This document shows positions 16,038-25,316 of a stretch of 64,000 nucleotides of DNA, piece after piece. The notes under the pieces were generated by a model. The model was not told where the DNA came from. It ran no database searches and worked only from the letters and a program-made list of their open reading frames with translations. Source of the stretch: Atopobiaceae bacterium (GTDB lineage Bacteria; Actinomycetota; Coriobacteriia; Coriobacteriales; Atopobiaceae); NCBI GenBank assembly GCA_022482785.1, contig JAKVON010000009.1:1-64000 (forward strand), written 5' to 3'. The translations under genes and the position numbers were made by a program. Every line of letters starts with the position of its first letter. The stretch's first letter is position 1.

Positions 16038-16893
16038 ATGGGAAAGGTACTGAGAAAGTGGTGGCCGCTGTTCGTGCTGCCGACGGCGCTCTCCTTCACG
16101 TTCGGGTTCATCATCCCGTTCGTCCAGGGGACCTACCTGTCGTTCTGCGAGTTCAAGGTCATCAACTCCGCCACGTTCGTGGGCCTGCGCAACTATGCCG
16201 ACGCCTTCGGCGACGAGCAGTTCGCCCACGCGTTCTGGCTCACCGCGCTCTTCGCCCTCACGGTGACCGTCCTCATCAACGCGATCGCCCTCGCCATCGC
16301 GCTGGCGCTCACGAGGGACCACCTCAAGGGCACGAACTCGTTCCGCACGGTGTTCTTCATGCCGAATCTCATCGGCGGCATCGTCCTGGGCTACATCTGG
16401 CAGATCCTCATCAACTGCGTGCTCTCGATCTTCGGCCAGCAGCTGCTCGCCCTCAACACGACGGCGGGCTACTGGGGCCTCGTGGCCCTCACCTTGTGGC
16501 AGCAGGTGGGCTACATGATGATCATCTACATCGCCGGTCTCCAGTCCATCCCCACGGACTACATCGAGGCCGCCAAGGGTGGACGGCGCCTCGGCCTGGC
16601 AGACGCTCTGGAAGGTCAAGATACCCAACCTCATGCCCACGATCACGATCTGCCTGTTCCTGACCATCACCAACGGCTTCAAGCTGTTCGACCAGAACCT
16701 CGCCCTCACGGCAGGCGACCCCAACCACATGAGCGAGCTCCTCGCCCTCAACATCTACAACACCTTCTATGCGCGCGTGGGTGCCAGCTGGATGGGCATC
16801 GGCCAGGCCAAGGCAGTCATCTTCTGCATCCTGGTCATCGCGATCTCGCTCATTCAGCTCAAGGCGACCAAGTCCCGGGAGGTGCAGCAGTAA
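16038..16893 (+). CDS. Sugar ABC transporter permease, MalF/UgpA-like (one frame break)
   Basis: A six-helix inner-membrane permease of about 284 residues. The N-terminal helix is WPLFVLPTALSFTFGFIIPF. The EAA loop, expected as EAAKVDGASAWQTLWKVKIP, is split because one G is added at 16577-16579. Without that base the frame runs to the stop at 16893. It forms a heterodimer with the next gene product, which overlaps it by one base (TAATG), a sign of coupled translation. Confidence 0.87.
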
Positions 16894-17732
16894 TGAAGCG
16901 CGAAAAGGCCTCGAATCGCGTCCTCACCGTCGTCTTCACGATTCTCTCCCTCGCCTGGATCTATCCGTTGTTCATGATCTGCACGAACTCGTTCAAGCAG
17001 GAGTCGGCCATCAACACGTCGAGCGTCTTCGACCTCGTGGGCGCCGACAACTCGGCCGGCATCTCCAACTATCTGAGTGCGCTCACCCGGCAGGGGTTCG
17101 CCTCGGCCTTCGGCTACTCCCTCGTCATCACCGTGACGTCGGTCCTGCTCATCCTTGTGTGCTGCTCCATGTGCGCGTGGTACGTCGTGCGCGTGAACGA
17201 CCGCTTCTGCAAGGCGCTGTACTACCTGTTCGTGTTCTCGATGGTCGTGCCCTTCCAGATGCTCATGTTCACGCTCTCAAACCTGGCCGATGGAATGGGG
17301 CTCAACACGCCCTTCAACATCTGCTTCATCTATCTGGGCTTCGGTGCTGGTCTGGCCGTGTTCATGTTCGCGGGCTTCGTGAAGACCATCCCGCTCGAGA
17401 TCGAGGAGGCGGCCATGATCGACGGCTGCAGCCCCGTGCAGACGTTCTTCCACGTGGTGCTCCCCATCATGAAGCCCACCTACATCTCGGTGGGGATCCT
17501 CGAGACCATGTGGGTCTGGAACGACTACCTCCTGCCGTACCTCGTGCTCGACAGCACCAAGTACAAGACGATCCCCATCCTCATCCAGTACTTCCGCGGA
17601 GGGTTCGGCCACGTGGAGCTCGGTCCCATGATGGCCTGCATCGTCATGACGATCGTCCCGATCGTCGTCGTGTACCTGGTGTGCCAGCGCTACATCATCA
17701 ACGGCGTGGTGGCGGGTGCCGTCAAGGGATAG
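16893..17732 (+). CDS. Sugar ABC transporter permease, MalG/UgpE-like
   Basis: A 279-residue permease with six membrane helices and the intact EAA loop EEAAMIDGCSPVQTFFHVVLPIMKP. That loop docks on the ATPase. The first helix is VLTVVFTILSLAWIYPLFMI. The ATG overlaps the stop of the partner permease. Family and order, binding protein then two permeases then ATPase, place it in the CUT1 class of oligosaccharide importers. Confidence 0.93.
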   Translation: MKREKASNRVLTVVFTILSLAWIYPLFMICTNSFKQESAINTSSVFDLVGADNSAGISNYLSALTRQGFASAFGYSLVITVTSVLLILVCCSMCAWYVVRVNDRFCKALYYLFVFSMVVPFQMLMFTLSNLADGMGLNTPFNICFIYLGFGAGLAVFMFAGFVKTIPLEIEEAAMIDGCSPVQTFFHVVLPIMKPTYISVGILETMWVWNDYLLPYLVLDSTKYKTIPILIQYFRGGFGHVELGPMMACIVMTIVPIVVVYLVCQRYIINGVVAGAVKG

Positions 17733-17810
17733 CCCCGGCCCCGTGCCGGCGTCAGAGAGAAGAGTCGCGCCGTCCCGCCGGGGCGACGCTCGCGAGGAAG
17801 GGCCTGCGAG

Positions 17811-19007
17811 ATGGCAGAGGTCGTGCTCAAGAACCTGAAGAAGATCTACCCGAACGAGGCAGCCAAGCGCTCCTTCCGCAGGAAGAAGGCCGAGAGGCCC
17901 GAGCGCGCGAGCAACCTCCAGATCACCGACGAGGGCGTCGTGGCCGTCCAGGACTTCAACCTCACGGTCCACGACAAGGAGTTCGTGGTCCTGGTGGGGC
18001 CCTCCGGCTGCGGCAAGTCGACCACGCTGCGCATGATCGCCGGCCTCGAGGACATCTCCTCGGGCGAGCTGACCATCGACGGCAGGCGCATGAACGACGT
18101 GGCCCCCAAGGACCGCGACATCGCGATGGTGTTCCAGAGCTATGCGCTCTACCCCAACATGACCGTCTACGAGAACATGGCCTTCACGCTGCGGCTCAAG
18201 AAGGTGCCGGTTGACGAGATCGACAAGAAGGTCAAGGCGGCCGCCGAGACGCTCGGCATCACGGAGTACCTCGACCGCAAGCCCAAGGCGCTCTCGGGCG
18301 GGCAGCGCCAGCGCGTGGCCATCGGGCGCGCCATCGTGCGCAACCCCAAGGTGTTCCTCATGGACGAGCCCCTGTCCAACCTCGACGCGAAGCTGCGCAA
18401 CCAGATGCGCGCCGAGCTCATCAAGCTACGCCACAAGATCGACGGCACCTTCGTCTACGTGACGCACGACCAGACCGAGGCCATGACCCTCGGCGACCGC
18501 ATCGTGATCATGCGCGACGGCTACATCCAGCAGATCGACACGCCGCAGGAGGTCTTCAACCATCCGGCGAACCTCTTCGTGGCCGGCTTCATCGGCGTGC
18601 CTCAGATGAACTTCTTCGACGCGAGGCTCACGAGGGTCGGCGACTCCTATCGGCTCGGGACCCCCTTCGCCGACGTCGCCCTCTCTCCCAGGACCTGCGC
18701 CCGCCTCGCTGCGGCGAAGGTCGGGGAGCGCGCCGTCACGGCGGGCGTCCGTCCAGAGCAGATCGTGCTCGCCCAGGAGGGGGCACCGGACTCGCTCCTG
18801 GGCGTGGTGGAGGTCTCCGAGCTCATGGGCTCGACCGTCCACGTGCACGCGAACGTCGAGGGCAACGACTTCGTCCTGGTCATCCCCGCTGCCGACGCGG
18901 GCCTTGACGGCTCCGGCCGCTTCGCCCCCGGCGAGGGCATCCGGTTCGGCTTCGAGCCCGACGCGGTCCATCTCTTCGACAAGGCCACCGAGGCCAACCT
19001 CGTCTAG
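17811..19007 (+). CDS. Sugar ABC transporter ATPase (MsmK/UgpC-like)
   Basis: A 398-residue ATPase that powers CUT1 sugar importers. Walker A is [10 protein letters not shown]-loop [12 protein letters not shown], signature [14 protein letters not shown], Walker [13 protein letters not shown] and H-loop [12 protein letters not shown]-terminal TOBE/OB domain is present from about 270. An extra segment of about 30 residues ([20 protein letters not shown]...) lies near the start, between strands that are normally adjacent. It is basic and unusual for MalK-type proteins. Many coriobacterial importers share a single such ATPase, but here it is in the operon. Confidence 0.92.
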   Translation: MAEVVLKNLKKIYPNEAAKRSFRRKKAERPERASNLQITDEGVVAVQDFNLTVHDKEFVVLVGPSGCGKSTTLRMIAGLEDISSGELTIDGRRMNDVAPKDRDIAMVFQSYALYPNMTVYENMAFTLRLKKVPVDEIDKKVKAAAETLGITEYLDRKPKALSGGQRQRVAIGRAIVRNPKVFLMDEPLSNLDAKLRNQMRAELIKLRHKIDGTFVYVTHDQTEAMTLGDRIVIMRDGYIQQIDTPQEVFNHPANLFVAGFIGVPQMNFFDARLTRVGDSYRLGTPFADVALSPRTCARLAAAKVGERAVTAGVRPEQIVLAQEGAPDSLLGVVEVSELMGSTVHVHANVEGNDFVLVIPAADAGLDGSGRFAPGEGIRFGFEPDAVHLFDKATEANLV

Positions 19008-19030
19008 CGGGTCCCTCCCTTTCCCATCGT

Positions 19031-19067
19031 GCCGCTAGGGGCGTCTTCCCTGGGCGTTCCTAGCGGC
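19031..19067. terminator. Hairpin between convergent ATPase and GntR genes
   Basis: GCCGCTAGG (19031-19039) pairs with CCTAGCGGC (19059-19067) over a 19-base loop. The right arm covers the last codons and stop of the regulator gene. It probably ends transcription from the ABC operon. Confidence 0.5.
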
Positions 19068-19779
19068 GCGAGACCACGTGGAGGTTGAACGTCTTCGGAT
19101 GGCTCCTGGTCTGCGTGTACTCGAACATCACGCCGTTCGAGTTGAACACCCGGTTCTCGGTGATGGCAACGCAGGAGTACGGCCCCAGGTCGAGATACAT
19201 GCGGTCCATGTCGGTCGAGAGCTCGACGGTGATGGAGCGGCTGCTGGTGAGGATGCGCATCCCCAGCTCGGTCTCGATGTAGCGATAGATCGAGCCCGCC
19301 GCGATCCTCGGGGTCAGGCCCGGCACGGCCGACTCGAGGAAGAAGTTGTGGTCGACCTGGCAGGCCTCCCCGTTCAGGCTGCGCACGCGGATGACGTGGG
19401 TGAGCTCGGCCCCCTCCTCGAAGCCGGTGCGGGCGGAGAGCTCCTGGTCGCATGTCAGCGTCTCGAAGAGCTTGACCTCGGTCGAGGGGACCCTCCCGTT
19501 CTTCTTCGCGTACTCCTCGAACGACTCCACCCCCACGAGCGAGCCGACCGTCGGCTGCTTGCTTCGCTGCCATATGACGCGCACGCCCTTTCCGTGCAGG
19601 GGTTGCACGTAGGCGTCGTCGGCGAGCATCTGGAGGGCGCGGCGCACCGTGTTGCGCGAGCAGGAGTAGACGGCGACGAGGTCCTTCTCCGGAGGCAGGA
19701 ACGACTGGTAGGGGTAGACGTCGTCCTGGATCTTCTGCTTCACGTCGCGATAGATGTCCTCGAACATTGCCTTTGGCAC
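19060..19779 (-). CDS. GntR-family regulator, TreR-like (HTH + UTRA)
   Basis: A 239-residue repressor. The N-terminal GntR winged helix (about 5-72) has FLPPEKDLVAVYSCSRNTVRRALQMLADD, and a UTRA sugar-phosphate-binding domain (about 95-235) follows. The layout and length match TreR, which senses trehalose-6-phosphate in other bacteria; the actual ligand here is not known. It lies between the ABC operon and the PTS gene and is divergent from the latter. The palindromes at 14358-14547 and 19914-19925 have the TTGTxTAxACAA form bound by TreR-type GntR proteins. It is therefore the best candidate for the regulator of both sugar systems. Confidence 0.87.
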   Translation of the reverse strand: MPKAMFEDIYRDVKQKIQDDVYPYQSFLPPEKDLVAVYSCSRNTVRRALQMLADDAYVQPLHGKGVRVIWQRSKQPTVGSLVGVESFEEYAKKNGRVPSTEVKLFETLTCDQELSARTGFEEGAELTHVIRVRSLNGEACQVDHNFFLESAVPGLTPRIAAGSIYRYIETELGMRILTSSRSITVELSTDMDRMYLDLGPYSCVAITENRVFNSNGVMFEYTQTRSHPKTFNLHVVSRR

Positions 19780-19913
19780 GACGTCCTCCTGTCAATGATG
19801 CGGATGGGCCTCTCGGCGCCATGCCGCCCGTTGCCCCCATGATATCCATTGGGGCGATATGCCGTAAGGCCGTGCTAGTCTCAGTGTTCCCCATGCTATA
19901 CTTGCCTATAGAC

Positions 19914-19925
19914 TTGTTTAAACAA
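19914..19925. promoter_or_regulatory. Perfect operator palindrome before the PTS gene
   Basis: TTGTTTAAACAA is a perfect 12-base palindrome about 65 bases before the PTS start. TATACT (19898-19903), just upstream, could be the -10 box, so bound repressor would cover the transcription start. It matches the sites in front of the ABC operon. Confidence 0.7.
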
Positions 19926-19988
19926 AAAATGCAGCTGTTTTCGTGCCGGGCGCGGCGGAGGGGGCGAGGGAGTTATGGGGGCCCTGCG

Positions 19989-21578
19989 ATGATGCAGAAG
20001 ATCCAGAAGCTCGGAGGGGCGATGTTCACTCCCGTCCTCCTCTTCACCTTCGCCGCGGTCGTGGTGGGGCTCGGGACGCTCCTCACCTCCGAGACGGTCC
20101 TGGGCCCTCTGGCCGCGAAGGGCACGGGATGGTACGAGTTCTGGAACGTCATCCTCTCGGGCGGCTGGACGGTGTTCAACCAGCTGCCCCTCCTCTTCGC
20201 GATGTCGCTGCCCATCGGGCTTGCCAAGAGGCAGAACGCCCGCTGCTGCATGGAGGCGCTCGTCGCCTACCTCACCTTCAACTACTTCGTGAACGCCATC
20301 CTCACGGCCTGGGGCCCCGAGCTCGGCGTCGACATCACGGCGGAGGTCGGCCGCGCCTCGGGGCTCGCGTCGGTCGCCGGCATCAAGACGCTCGACCTCG
20401 GCATGGTGGGGGCCCTGCTCGTCTCGGGCGCCGTCATCTGGCTTCACAACCGCTGCTTCGACGTCAGGCTCCCCGAGTGGCTCGGCGTGTTCTCGGGGTC
20501 GACCTTCGTGTACATGGTCTCCTTCCTCGCGATGCTCCCCGCGGCGCTCCTCGCGTGCCTCCTCTGGCCCCGGGTCCAGCTGGGAATCGGGGCGTTCCAG
20601 GGGTTCATCGTGGGGGCGGGCTCCCTCGGCGTGTGGGTCTTCGTGGCCCTCGAGAGGCTCCTCATACCCTTCGGCCTGCACCACCTGCTCTATGCGCCCT
20701 TCTACTACGACAACGCCGTGGTGCAGGGAGGCATCTATGCCGCCTGGGCGAGGCAGCTCCCGCAGATCGCCGCCTCCGCCTCGCCTCTGGGCGACCTCGC
20801 CCCCTATGCCGCCTTCACCGCGACGGGCTGGTCGAAGCTCTTCGGCTGTCCTGGCATCGCGGCGGCCTTCTACGTCACGGCGAAGCCCTCGAAGAGGAAG
20901 AAGCTCCTCGCGCTGCTCGTTCCCATCACGCTGACGGCGGTGCTCTGCGGCGTGACCGAGCCGATAGAGTTCACGTTCCTCTTCGTGGCACCGCCGCTGT
21001 TCGTGGTCCATGCCCTGCTCGCGGCCACGCTGTCAGCCGTCATGAACCTGCTCGGGGTCGTGGGCGTGTTCTCGGGCGGCCTCATCGAGATGTCCTCGCT
21101 CGACTTCATCCCGCTCGCGGCCACGCATGGGCTCGCCTATCTCGCGGCCCTGGGCGTGGGCCTCTGCTTCACGGTCATCTACTTCGTCGTCTTCCGCTTC
21201 CTCATCCTGAGGTTCGACTTCAAGACGCCCGGCAGGGAGGACGACGAGGACGACGTGGCCTTCCGCTCGAAGCGCCAGTACCTGGAGGCGAGGGCGGCCG
21301 GATCTGGGCATGCCGCCGAGGGCGAGGCCGCGCCCGACCAGCGCCTGGCGCTTGCCGAGAGGGTGCTCGACCTGCTCGGGGGCAAGGGCAACGTGGTCGA
21401 CGTCGCGTGCTGCGCCACGCGCCTGCGCGTGAGCGTGCGGGACGAGTCGCTCGTGGGCTCGGACCGCGACTTCAAGGACGCGGGCACGAGAGGCCTCTCC
21501 AAGCACGGCAAGGCGGTGCAGGTCGTCGTCGGGCTCGACGTCGCCCAGGTCGGGGAGAGGCTCGAGAGCCTCCTGTAG
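19989..21578 (+). CDS. PTS transporter EIICB, alpha-glucoside type
   Basis: A 529-residue sugar permease. Residues about 1-420 form the EIIC membrane domain (GGAMFTPVLLFTFAAVVVGLG at the start; ITLTAVLCGVTEPIEFTFLF late in the domain). After an acidic linker (REDDEDDVAF) the EIIB domain (about 445-529) carries the phosphocysteine in DVACCATRLRVSV. No EIIA domain is fused; the separate EIIA-Glc protein at 24569-25153 could serve it. Subfamily features and the neighbouring TreR-like regulator suggest maltose, trehalose or another alpha-glucoside as substrate. ATG 19989 is preferred over longer frames that lack a ribosome site. Confidence 0.88.
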   Translation: MMQKIQKLGGAMFTPVLLFTFAAVVVGLGTLLTSETVLGPLAAKGTGWYEFWNVILSGGWTVFNQLPLLFAMSLPIGLAKRQNARCCMEALVAYLTFNYFVNAILTAWGPELGVDITAEVGRASGLASVAGIKTLDLGMVGALLVSGAVIWLHNRCFDVRLPEWLGVFSGSTFVYMVSFLAMLPAALLACLLWPRVQLGIGAFQGFIVGAGSLGVWVFVALERLLIPFGLHHLLYAPFYYDNAVVQGGIYAAWARQLPQIAASASPLGDLAPYAAFTATGWSKLFGCPGIAAAFYVTAKPSKRKKLLALLVPITLTAVLCGVTEPIEFTFLFVAPPLFVVHALLAATLSAVMNLLGVVGVFSGGLIEMSSLDFIPLAATHGLAYLAALGVGLCFTVIYFVVFRFLILRFDFKTPGREDDEDDVAFRSKRQYLEARAAGSGHAAEGEAAPDQRLALAERVLDLLGGKGNVVDVACCATRLRVSVRDESLVGSDRDFKDAGTRGLSKHGKAVQVVVGLDVAQVGERLESLL

Positions 21579-21594
21579 CCTGGTCGAGCCGCCC

Positions 21595-22497
21595 TCAGCC
21601 CTGTCCTTCCGAGGAGATCCTCTGGAAGTAGATCCAGTAGAGCAGCATGATTCCCGCGCAGCTCACCTCGACGAAGTCGCTCAGCGAGGCGAGGCCGCTC
21701 GAGACGACCTTGAAGGCGAGGCCCGCCGCGGTGAGGACGAAGAGCCCCAGGCATAGCCATGCGTCCGCCCTCTTCGTGCGCCCCTCGTAGGCCAGGAGGC
21801 CGAGGCGAAGCTGCACGAGCGAGATGGCCAGGCCGACGACCAGGGTCGCCTCGACGGCGAGGCTCGGGGCCGAGCCTGGGGAGACCTCGAGCGTGGCGGC
21901 ATTGACGCTCAGCAGACTCGGGTCGAAGAACCCGAATGCACCCTGGACGATGTCCAGGATGCTGAAGAGCATCAGGAGCGTCCCGGCGACCTTGAGCCCC
22001 TTGCGATAATCGTCGCTGGTGGCGTCTGGGACCGCCCCCTGGGCGGCCGCCCTCCGCCCGTAGTACCGGAGCAGCAGGGCCATGGCCCCGCTTACGCCGA
22101 ACTCCACGATCTCGCCGGCGCCGTCCGGGTCGAAGAGCGCTATCAGGGCGATGACGGCCAGGCAGTAGACGCCGACGGCGAGGCATATGCGCTGCTCCGC
22201 CTTGGAGGAATGCCCCCTGAGGCCGGCGAGGCCCCCGCGGACCTCGACGAGGGAGAGCGCCATCGACACGACGATGCCCGCGGTGTTGATCGTGCGGATG
22301 GTCGTGCCGTACGCCGTCGCTGCCAGCTCGCCGGAATAGAAGGCCGCCACCTCGGAGCCCATCGAGGCCGGATTCGCGAGGCAGACGATGGCGAGGAGGA
22401 TGTCGTAGGAATAGATGACGATGGCCAGGGCCGAGCAGATGCGCAGCGCGCGGGTCGGGTCATGTCTTTCGAGCATCTCGAGCTTCATTCTGGGCAT
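21595..22497 (-). CDS. Hypothetical polytopic membrane protein
   Basis: About 300 residues with eight predicted helices. They look like two four-helix repeats joined by a polar linker (RRAAAQGAVPDATSDDYRKG). Each half has a helix followed by a VEVRGGLAGLRGHSSKAEQR or VQLRLGLLAYEGRTKRADAW segment, so the halves probably arose by duplication. No enzyme motif is seen. Start is ATG 22497 after AGGAAGG. It is divergent from the metal ATPase. Confidence 0.7.
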   Translation of the reverse strand: MPRMKLEMLERHDPTRALRICSALAIVIYSYDILLAIVCLANPASMGSEVAAFYSGELAATAYGTTIRTINTAGIVVSMALSLVEVRGGLAGLRGHSSKAEQRICLAVGVYCLAVIALIALFDPDGAGEIVEFGVSGAMALLLRYYGRRAAAQGAVPDATSDDYRKGLKVAGTLLMLFSILDIVQGAFGFFDPSLLSVNAATLEVSPGSAPSLAVEATLVVGLAISLVQLRLGLLAYEGRTKRADAWLCLGLFVLTAAGLAFKVVSSGLASLSDFVEVSCAGIMLLYWIYFQRISSEGQG

Positions 22498-22592
22498 GCC
22501 TTCCTGGCGAGTCCGACGGCGAACCCATGGTAGCCTTGCCGGGCGAGGAGCGGGGACGAAACTCGTCATTCTGGTGGCGCGGCCATTTCCTC

Positions 22593-22639
22593 TTGACAAC
22601 CCCGCTTTGCACCTTACTATATGAACACATGAGCATATA
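22593..22639 (+). promoter_or_regulatory. Promoter and ArsR/SmtB-type operator of the metal ATPase
   Basis: TTGACA (22593-22598), a 16-base spacer and TACTAT (22615-22620) form a good sigma-70 promoter. An imperfect palindrome overlapping and following the -10 (22618-22639, ATATGAACA...GAGCATAT) resembles the ATATGAACA half-sites of zinc-sensing ArsR/SmtB repressors. Confidence 0.65.
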
Positions 22640-22694
22640 AAAATACAGTCCGAGGCGTCGATCGGGAAAAGGCGCCGAGACCTGGAGGAGACCC

Positions 22695-24572
22695 ATGGAA
22701 GAGGATTCCAAGAAAGACGTCGTGCGCATGGCCGTCGCCGCCCTGCTCTTCGTTGTCGCGCTGGCGATGCCCTACGAGTCGCTGTTCGGCTATTCCGCGC
22801 CCGTCGCCCGGCTTGCCGCCTTCCTCGTCCCGTTCCTCGTCGCCGGCTATGACGTGGTGCTCGGGGCGGCCGCCAACCTCGTCCGCGGCCGGGTGCTCGA
22901 CGAGAGGTTCCTCATGGTGGTCGCCACCATCGGCGCCTTCTGCATAGGCGAGTACCCCGAGGGCGTCGCGGTGATGCTGTTCTACCAGGTGGGGGAGATC
23001 TTCCAGGACGCGGCGGTGGACCGCTCGAAGAGGTCGATCGCCGACATGATGGACATCGCGCCCGAGTTCGCCAACGTGGTCCGCGACGGGAGGGCCCAGA
23101 GGGTCGGCCCCGAGGACGTCGCCGTGGGCGACGTCCTCCTCGTGAAGCCGGGCGAGCGCGTTCCCCTGGACGGGATCGTCCTCGAGGGCGCCTCCCAGCT
23201 CGACACCGCCGCGCTCACGGGCGAGTCGGTGCCGCGTGGGGTTGCCGTCGACGACGAGGTCATCTCGGGCTGCGTCAACATGACCGGCCTGCTCAAGGTG
23301 CGGGTGACCAAGCCCTACGGGGAGTCCACCGTCTCGCGCATCCTCGACCTCGTCCAGAACGCCTCGGAGAAGAAGGCCAGGACCGAGAACTTCATCACCC
23401 GGTTCGCCCAGGTGTACACGCCCGTCGTGGTGGGGGCGGCGGCGCTGCTGGCGGTCGTGCCCCCTCTGGTGCTGGGGGGCGGATGGTCTGACTGGGTCCT
23501 CCGCGGCCTCACCTTCCTCGTGGTCTCCTGTCCCTGCGCCCTCGTCATCTCCGTCCCGCTCTCCTTCTTCGGCGGCATCGGCGGGGCGTCGCGCATCGGC
23601 GTGCTGGTCAAGGGCAGCAGCTACCTCGAGCTCCTCTCGAGGGCGGAGACGGTGGTGTTCGACAAGACGGGCACCCTCACCAACGGCAGCTTCAACGTCG
23701 TGGCGGTCCATCCCGCGGCCGGCGTCACGGCCGACGACCTCCTCTCGCTCGCCGCGCATGCCGAGGCCTACTCGGACCACCCCATCGCCCTCTCCATCAA
23801 GCAGGCCTACTCCGGCACGATCGACCAGGCGCGCATCGACAAGGTCCAGGAGGAGAGCGGGCACGGCGTGGGGGCAGAGGTGGACCGCAAGATGGTCTTC
23901 GTCGGCAACGACAAGCTGATGCGCGAGAAGGGCATCAGCTTCGAGGGCTGCGAGCTCACGGGCACCATCCTGCACGTCTCGCGAGATGGCCGCTACGTGG
24001 GCCACGTGGTCATCGCCGACGTTCTGAAGGAGGGCGCCCCCGAGGCCATCGCCGCGCTCAAGGCGGCGGGCGTGAGGCGGACCGTCATGCTCACGGGGGA
24101 CCGCCGAGAGGTCGCCCAGGCCGTGGCCAGGCAGGTGGGCGTCGACGAGTACCGCGCCGAGCTCCTGCCCGAGGACAAGGTCGACGAGGTCGAGAGGCTC
24201 ATCGCCGAGAAGGGCGACGGGGGCGGCCAGGTCGTCTTCGTGGGCGACGGCATCAACGACGCCCCCGTGCTCATGCGCTCCGACATCGGCATCGCCATGG
24301 GGGCGATGGGCTCGGACGCCGCGATCGAGGCCGCCGACGTGGTGCTCATGGACGACAAGCTCTCGAAGATCGCGCAGGCCATCGGAATCTCGCGCAAGAC
24401 CATGGGCATCGTGCGGCAGAACATCGTGTTCGCCCTCGCCGTGAAGCTCGCGGTCCTCGTGCTCGCCGCCCTCGGCCTCGCCAACATGTGGGCCGCCGTC
24501 TTCGCCGACGTGGGCGTGTCCATCCTCGCGACCCTGAATGCCATGCGCTGCATGCGCGTGGCCAGGGACTAG
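22695..24572 (+). CDS. Zn/Cd-type heavy-metal P1B ATPase
   Basis: A 625-residue metal exporter. It has eight membrane helices in the P1B plan, the CPC metal site (VVSCPCALVIS), phosphorylation motif DKTGTLTNG, actuator LTGESVP, the HP-locus SDHPIA and hinge GDGINDAPVL. MGAMGSDAAIEAADVVLMDD is the CadA/ZntA signature. Unlike many ZntA proteins there is no N-terminal HMA domain; the protein begins almost directly with the first helix. The specific ion, Zn, Cd or Pb, cannot be fixed from sequence. The operator in front suggests induction by metal, but no ArsR gene is adjacent. Confidence 0.92.
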   Translation: MEEDSKKDVVRMAVAALLFVVALAMPYESLFGYSAPVARLAAFLVPFLVAGYDVVLGAAANLVRGRVLDERFLMVVATIGAFCIGEYPEGVAVMLFYQVGEIFQDAAVDRSKRSIADMMDIAPEFANVVRDGRAQRVGPEDVAVGDVLLVKPGERVPLDGIVLEGASQLDTAALTGESVPRGVAVDDEVISGCVNMTGLLKVRVTKPYGESTVSRILDLVQNASEKKARTENFITRFAQVYTPVVVGAAALLAVVPPLVLGGGWSDWVLRGLTFLVVSCPCALVISVPLSFFGGIGGASRIGVLVKGSSYLELLSRAETVVFDKTGTLTNGSFNVVAVHPAAGVTADDLLSLAAHAEAYSDHPIALSIKQAYSGTIDQARIDKVQEESGHGVGAEVDRKMVFVGNDKLMREKGISFEGCELTGTILHVSRDGRYVGHVVIADVLKEGAPEAIAALKAAGVRRTVMLTGDRREVAQAVARQVGVDEYRAELLPEDKVDEVERLIAEKGDGGGQVVFVGDGINDAPVLMRSDIGIAMGAMGSDAAIEAADVVLMDDKLSKIAQAIGISRKTMGIVRQNIVFALAVKLAVLVLAALGLANMWAAVFADVGVSILATLNAMRCMRVARD

Positions 24573-25153
24573 CGAGAGGGGGCGTCGGGCCGCTTGGCGG
24601 TCGCCTCGAGGAGGGGCTGCCCGACGGAGACCGCTTCGGTCGCGAGGAGGGCGACGGAGGCGTAGTCGGCGCTGTTGGGAATCGCGACCACCACGAGGTG
24701 CCCGCTGCCCGTCGTGTCGTCCGCGTCGTGGGGAAACGTCATGACCCTCGTCCCCACCTCGACGTGCTGGCCCTTCTCGACGAGGCGCTCGAATCCCGTG
24801 CTCTGGTCGTCCCTCGTTCCATGCCCCACGTGGAGCAGGACCTCGATGCCGTCGTCCGAGGTGATGCCCACCATGTGCTCGAGGGGCATCGTCGCGGAGA
24901 CCGTGCCGTCGACGGGCGAGACGAGCTCCGCCGCGTCAGGCCAGATCCCGCAGCCGTCGCCGAGGTCTCCTTGGCCGAAGATGTCGTCGGGGACGTCTGC
25001 CATGGGCAGGACCCTCCCGCCGACCGGGGCGAATACCTTGCCCTGCCGTGCGGCGAGCGCCTTCCTCTGGTCGTGGCTCTCCTTGAACCTGTGCAGGATG
25101 CGCTTGACGAGCTTCTTGACGATGGCCTTCTTGATCTTGTGGAACAGATTCAT
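24569..25153 (-). CDS. PTS EIIA-Glc domain protein
   Basis: A 194-residue single-domain EIIA of the glucose family. An N-terminal amphipathic basic stretch (MNLFHKIKKAIVKKLVKRILHRF) could bind the membrane. The core begins VFAPVGGRVLPMADVPDDIFGQGDLGDG and has the active-site histidine in IEVLLHVGHGT. The C-terminus is VVVAIPNSADYASVALLATEAV. It overlaps the end of the convergent ATPase gene by 4 bases. It is the only EIIA seen near the EIICB gene, which lacks one. Confidence 0.85.
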   Translation of the reverse strand: MNLFHKIKKAIVKKLVKRILHRFKESHDQRKALAARQGKVFAPVGGRVLPMADVPDDIFGQGDLGDGCGIWPDAAELVSPVDGTVSATMPLEHMVGITSDDGIEVLLHVGHGTRDDQSTGFERLVEKGQHVEVGTRVMTFPHDADDTTGSGHLVVVAIPNSADYASVALLATEAVSVGQPLLEATAKRPDAPSR

Positions 25154-25316
25154 GAGAATCGCTTCCCCGCTTGGTCGCTCTGCCTGCCTATCCGGAAGTG
25201 CGTGTGCGTGACAAGTATAAAACTGGTTTTTGGAAGGTGCCCCGGGAGCCGGGGGCGGCCCTGCGGAGCGTGCCGTATCCTTCCAGGCAAGGCCGTTCGG
25301 GAGAGGGGAGACGCAT

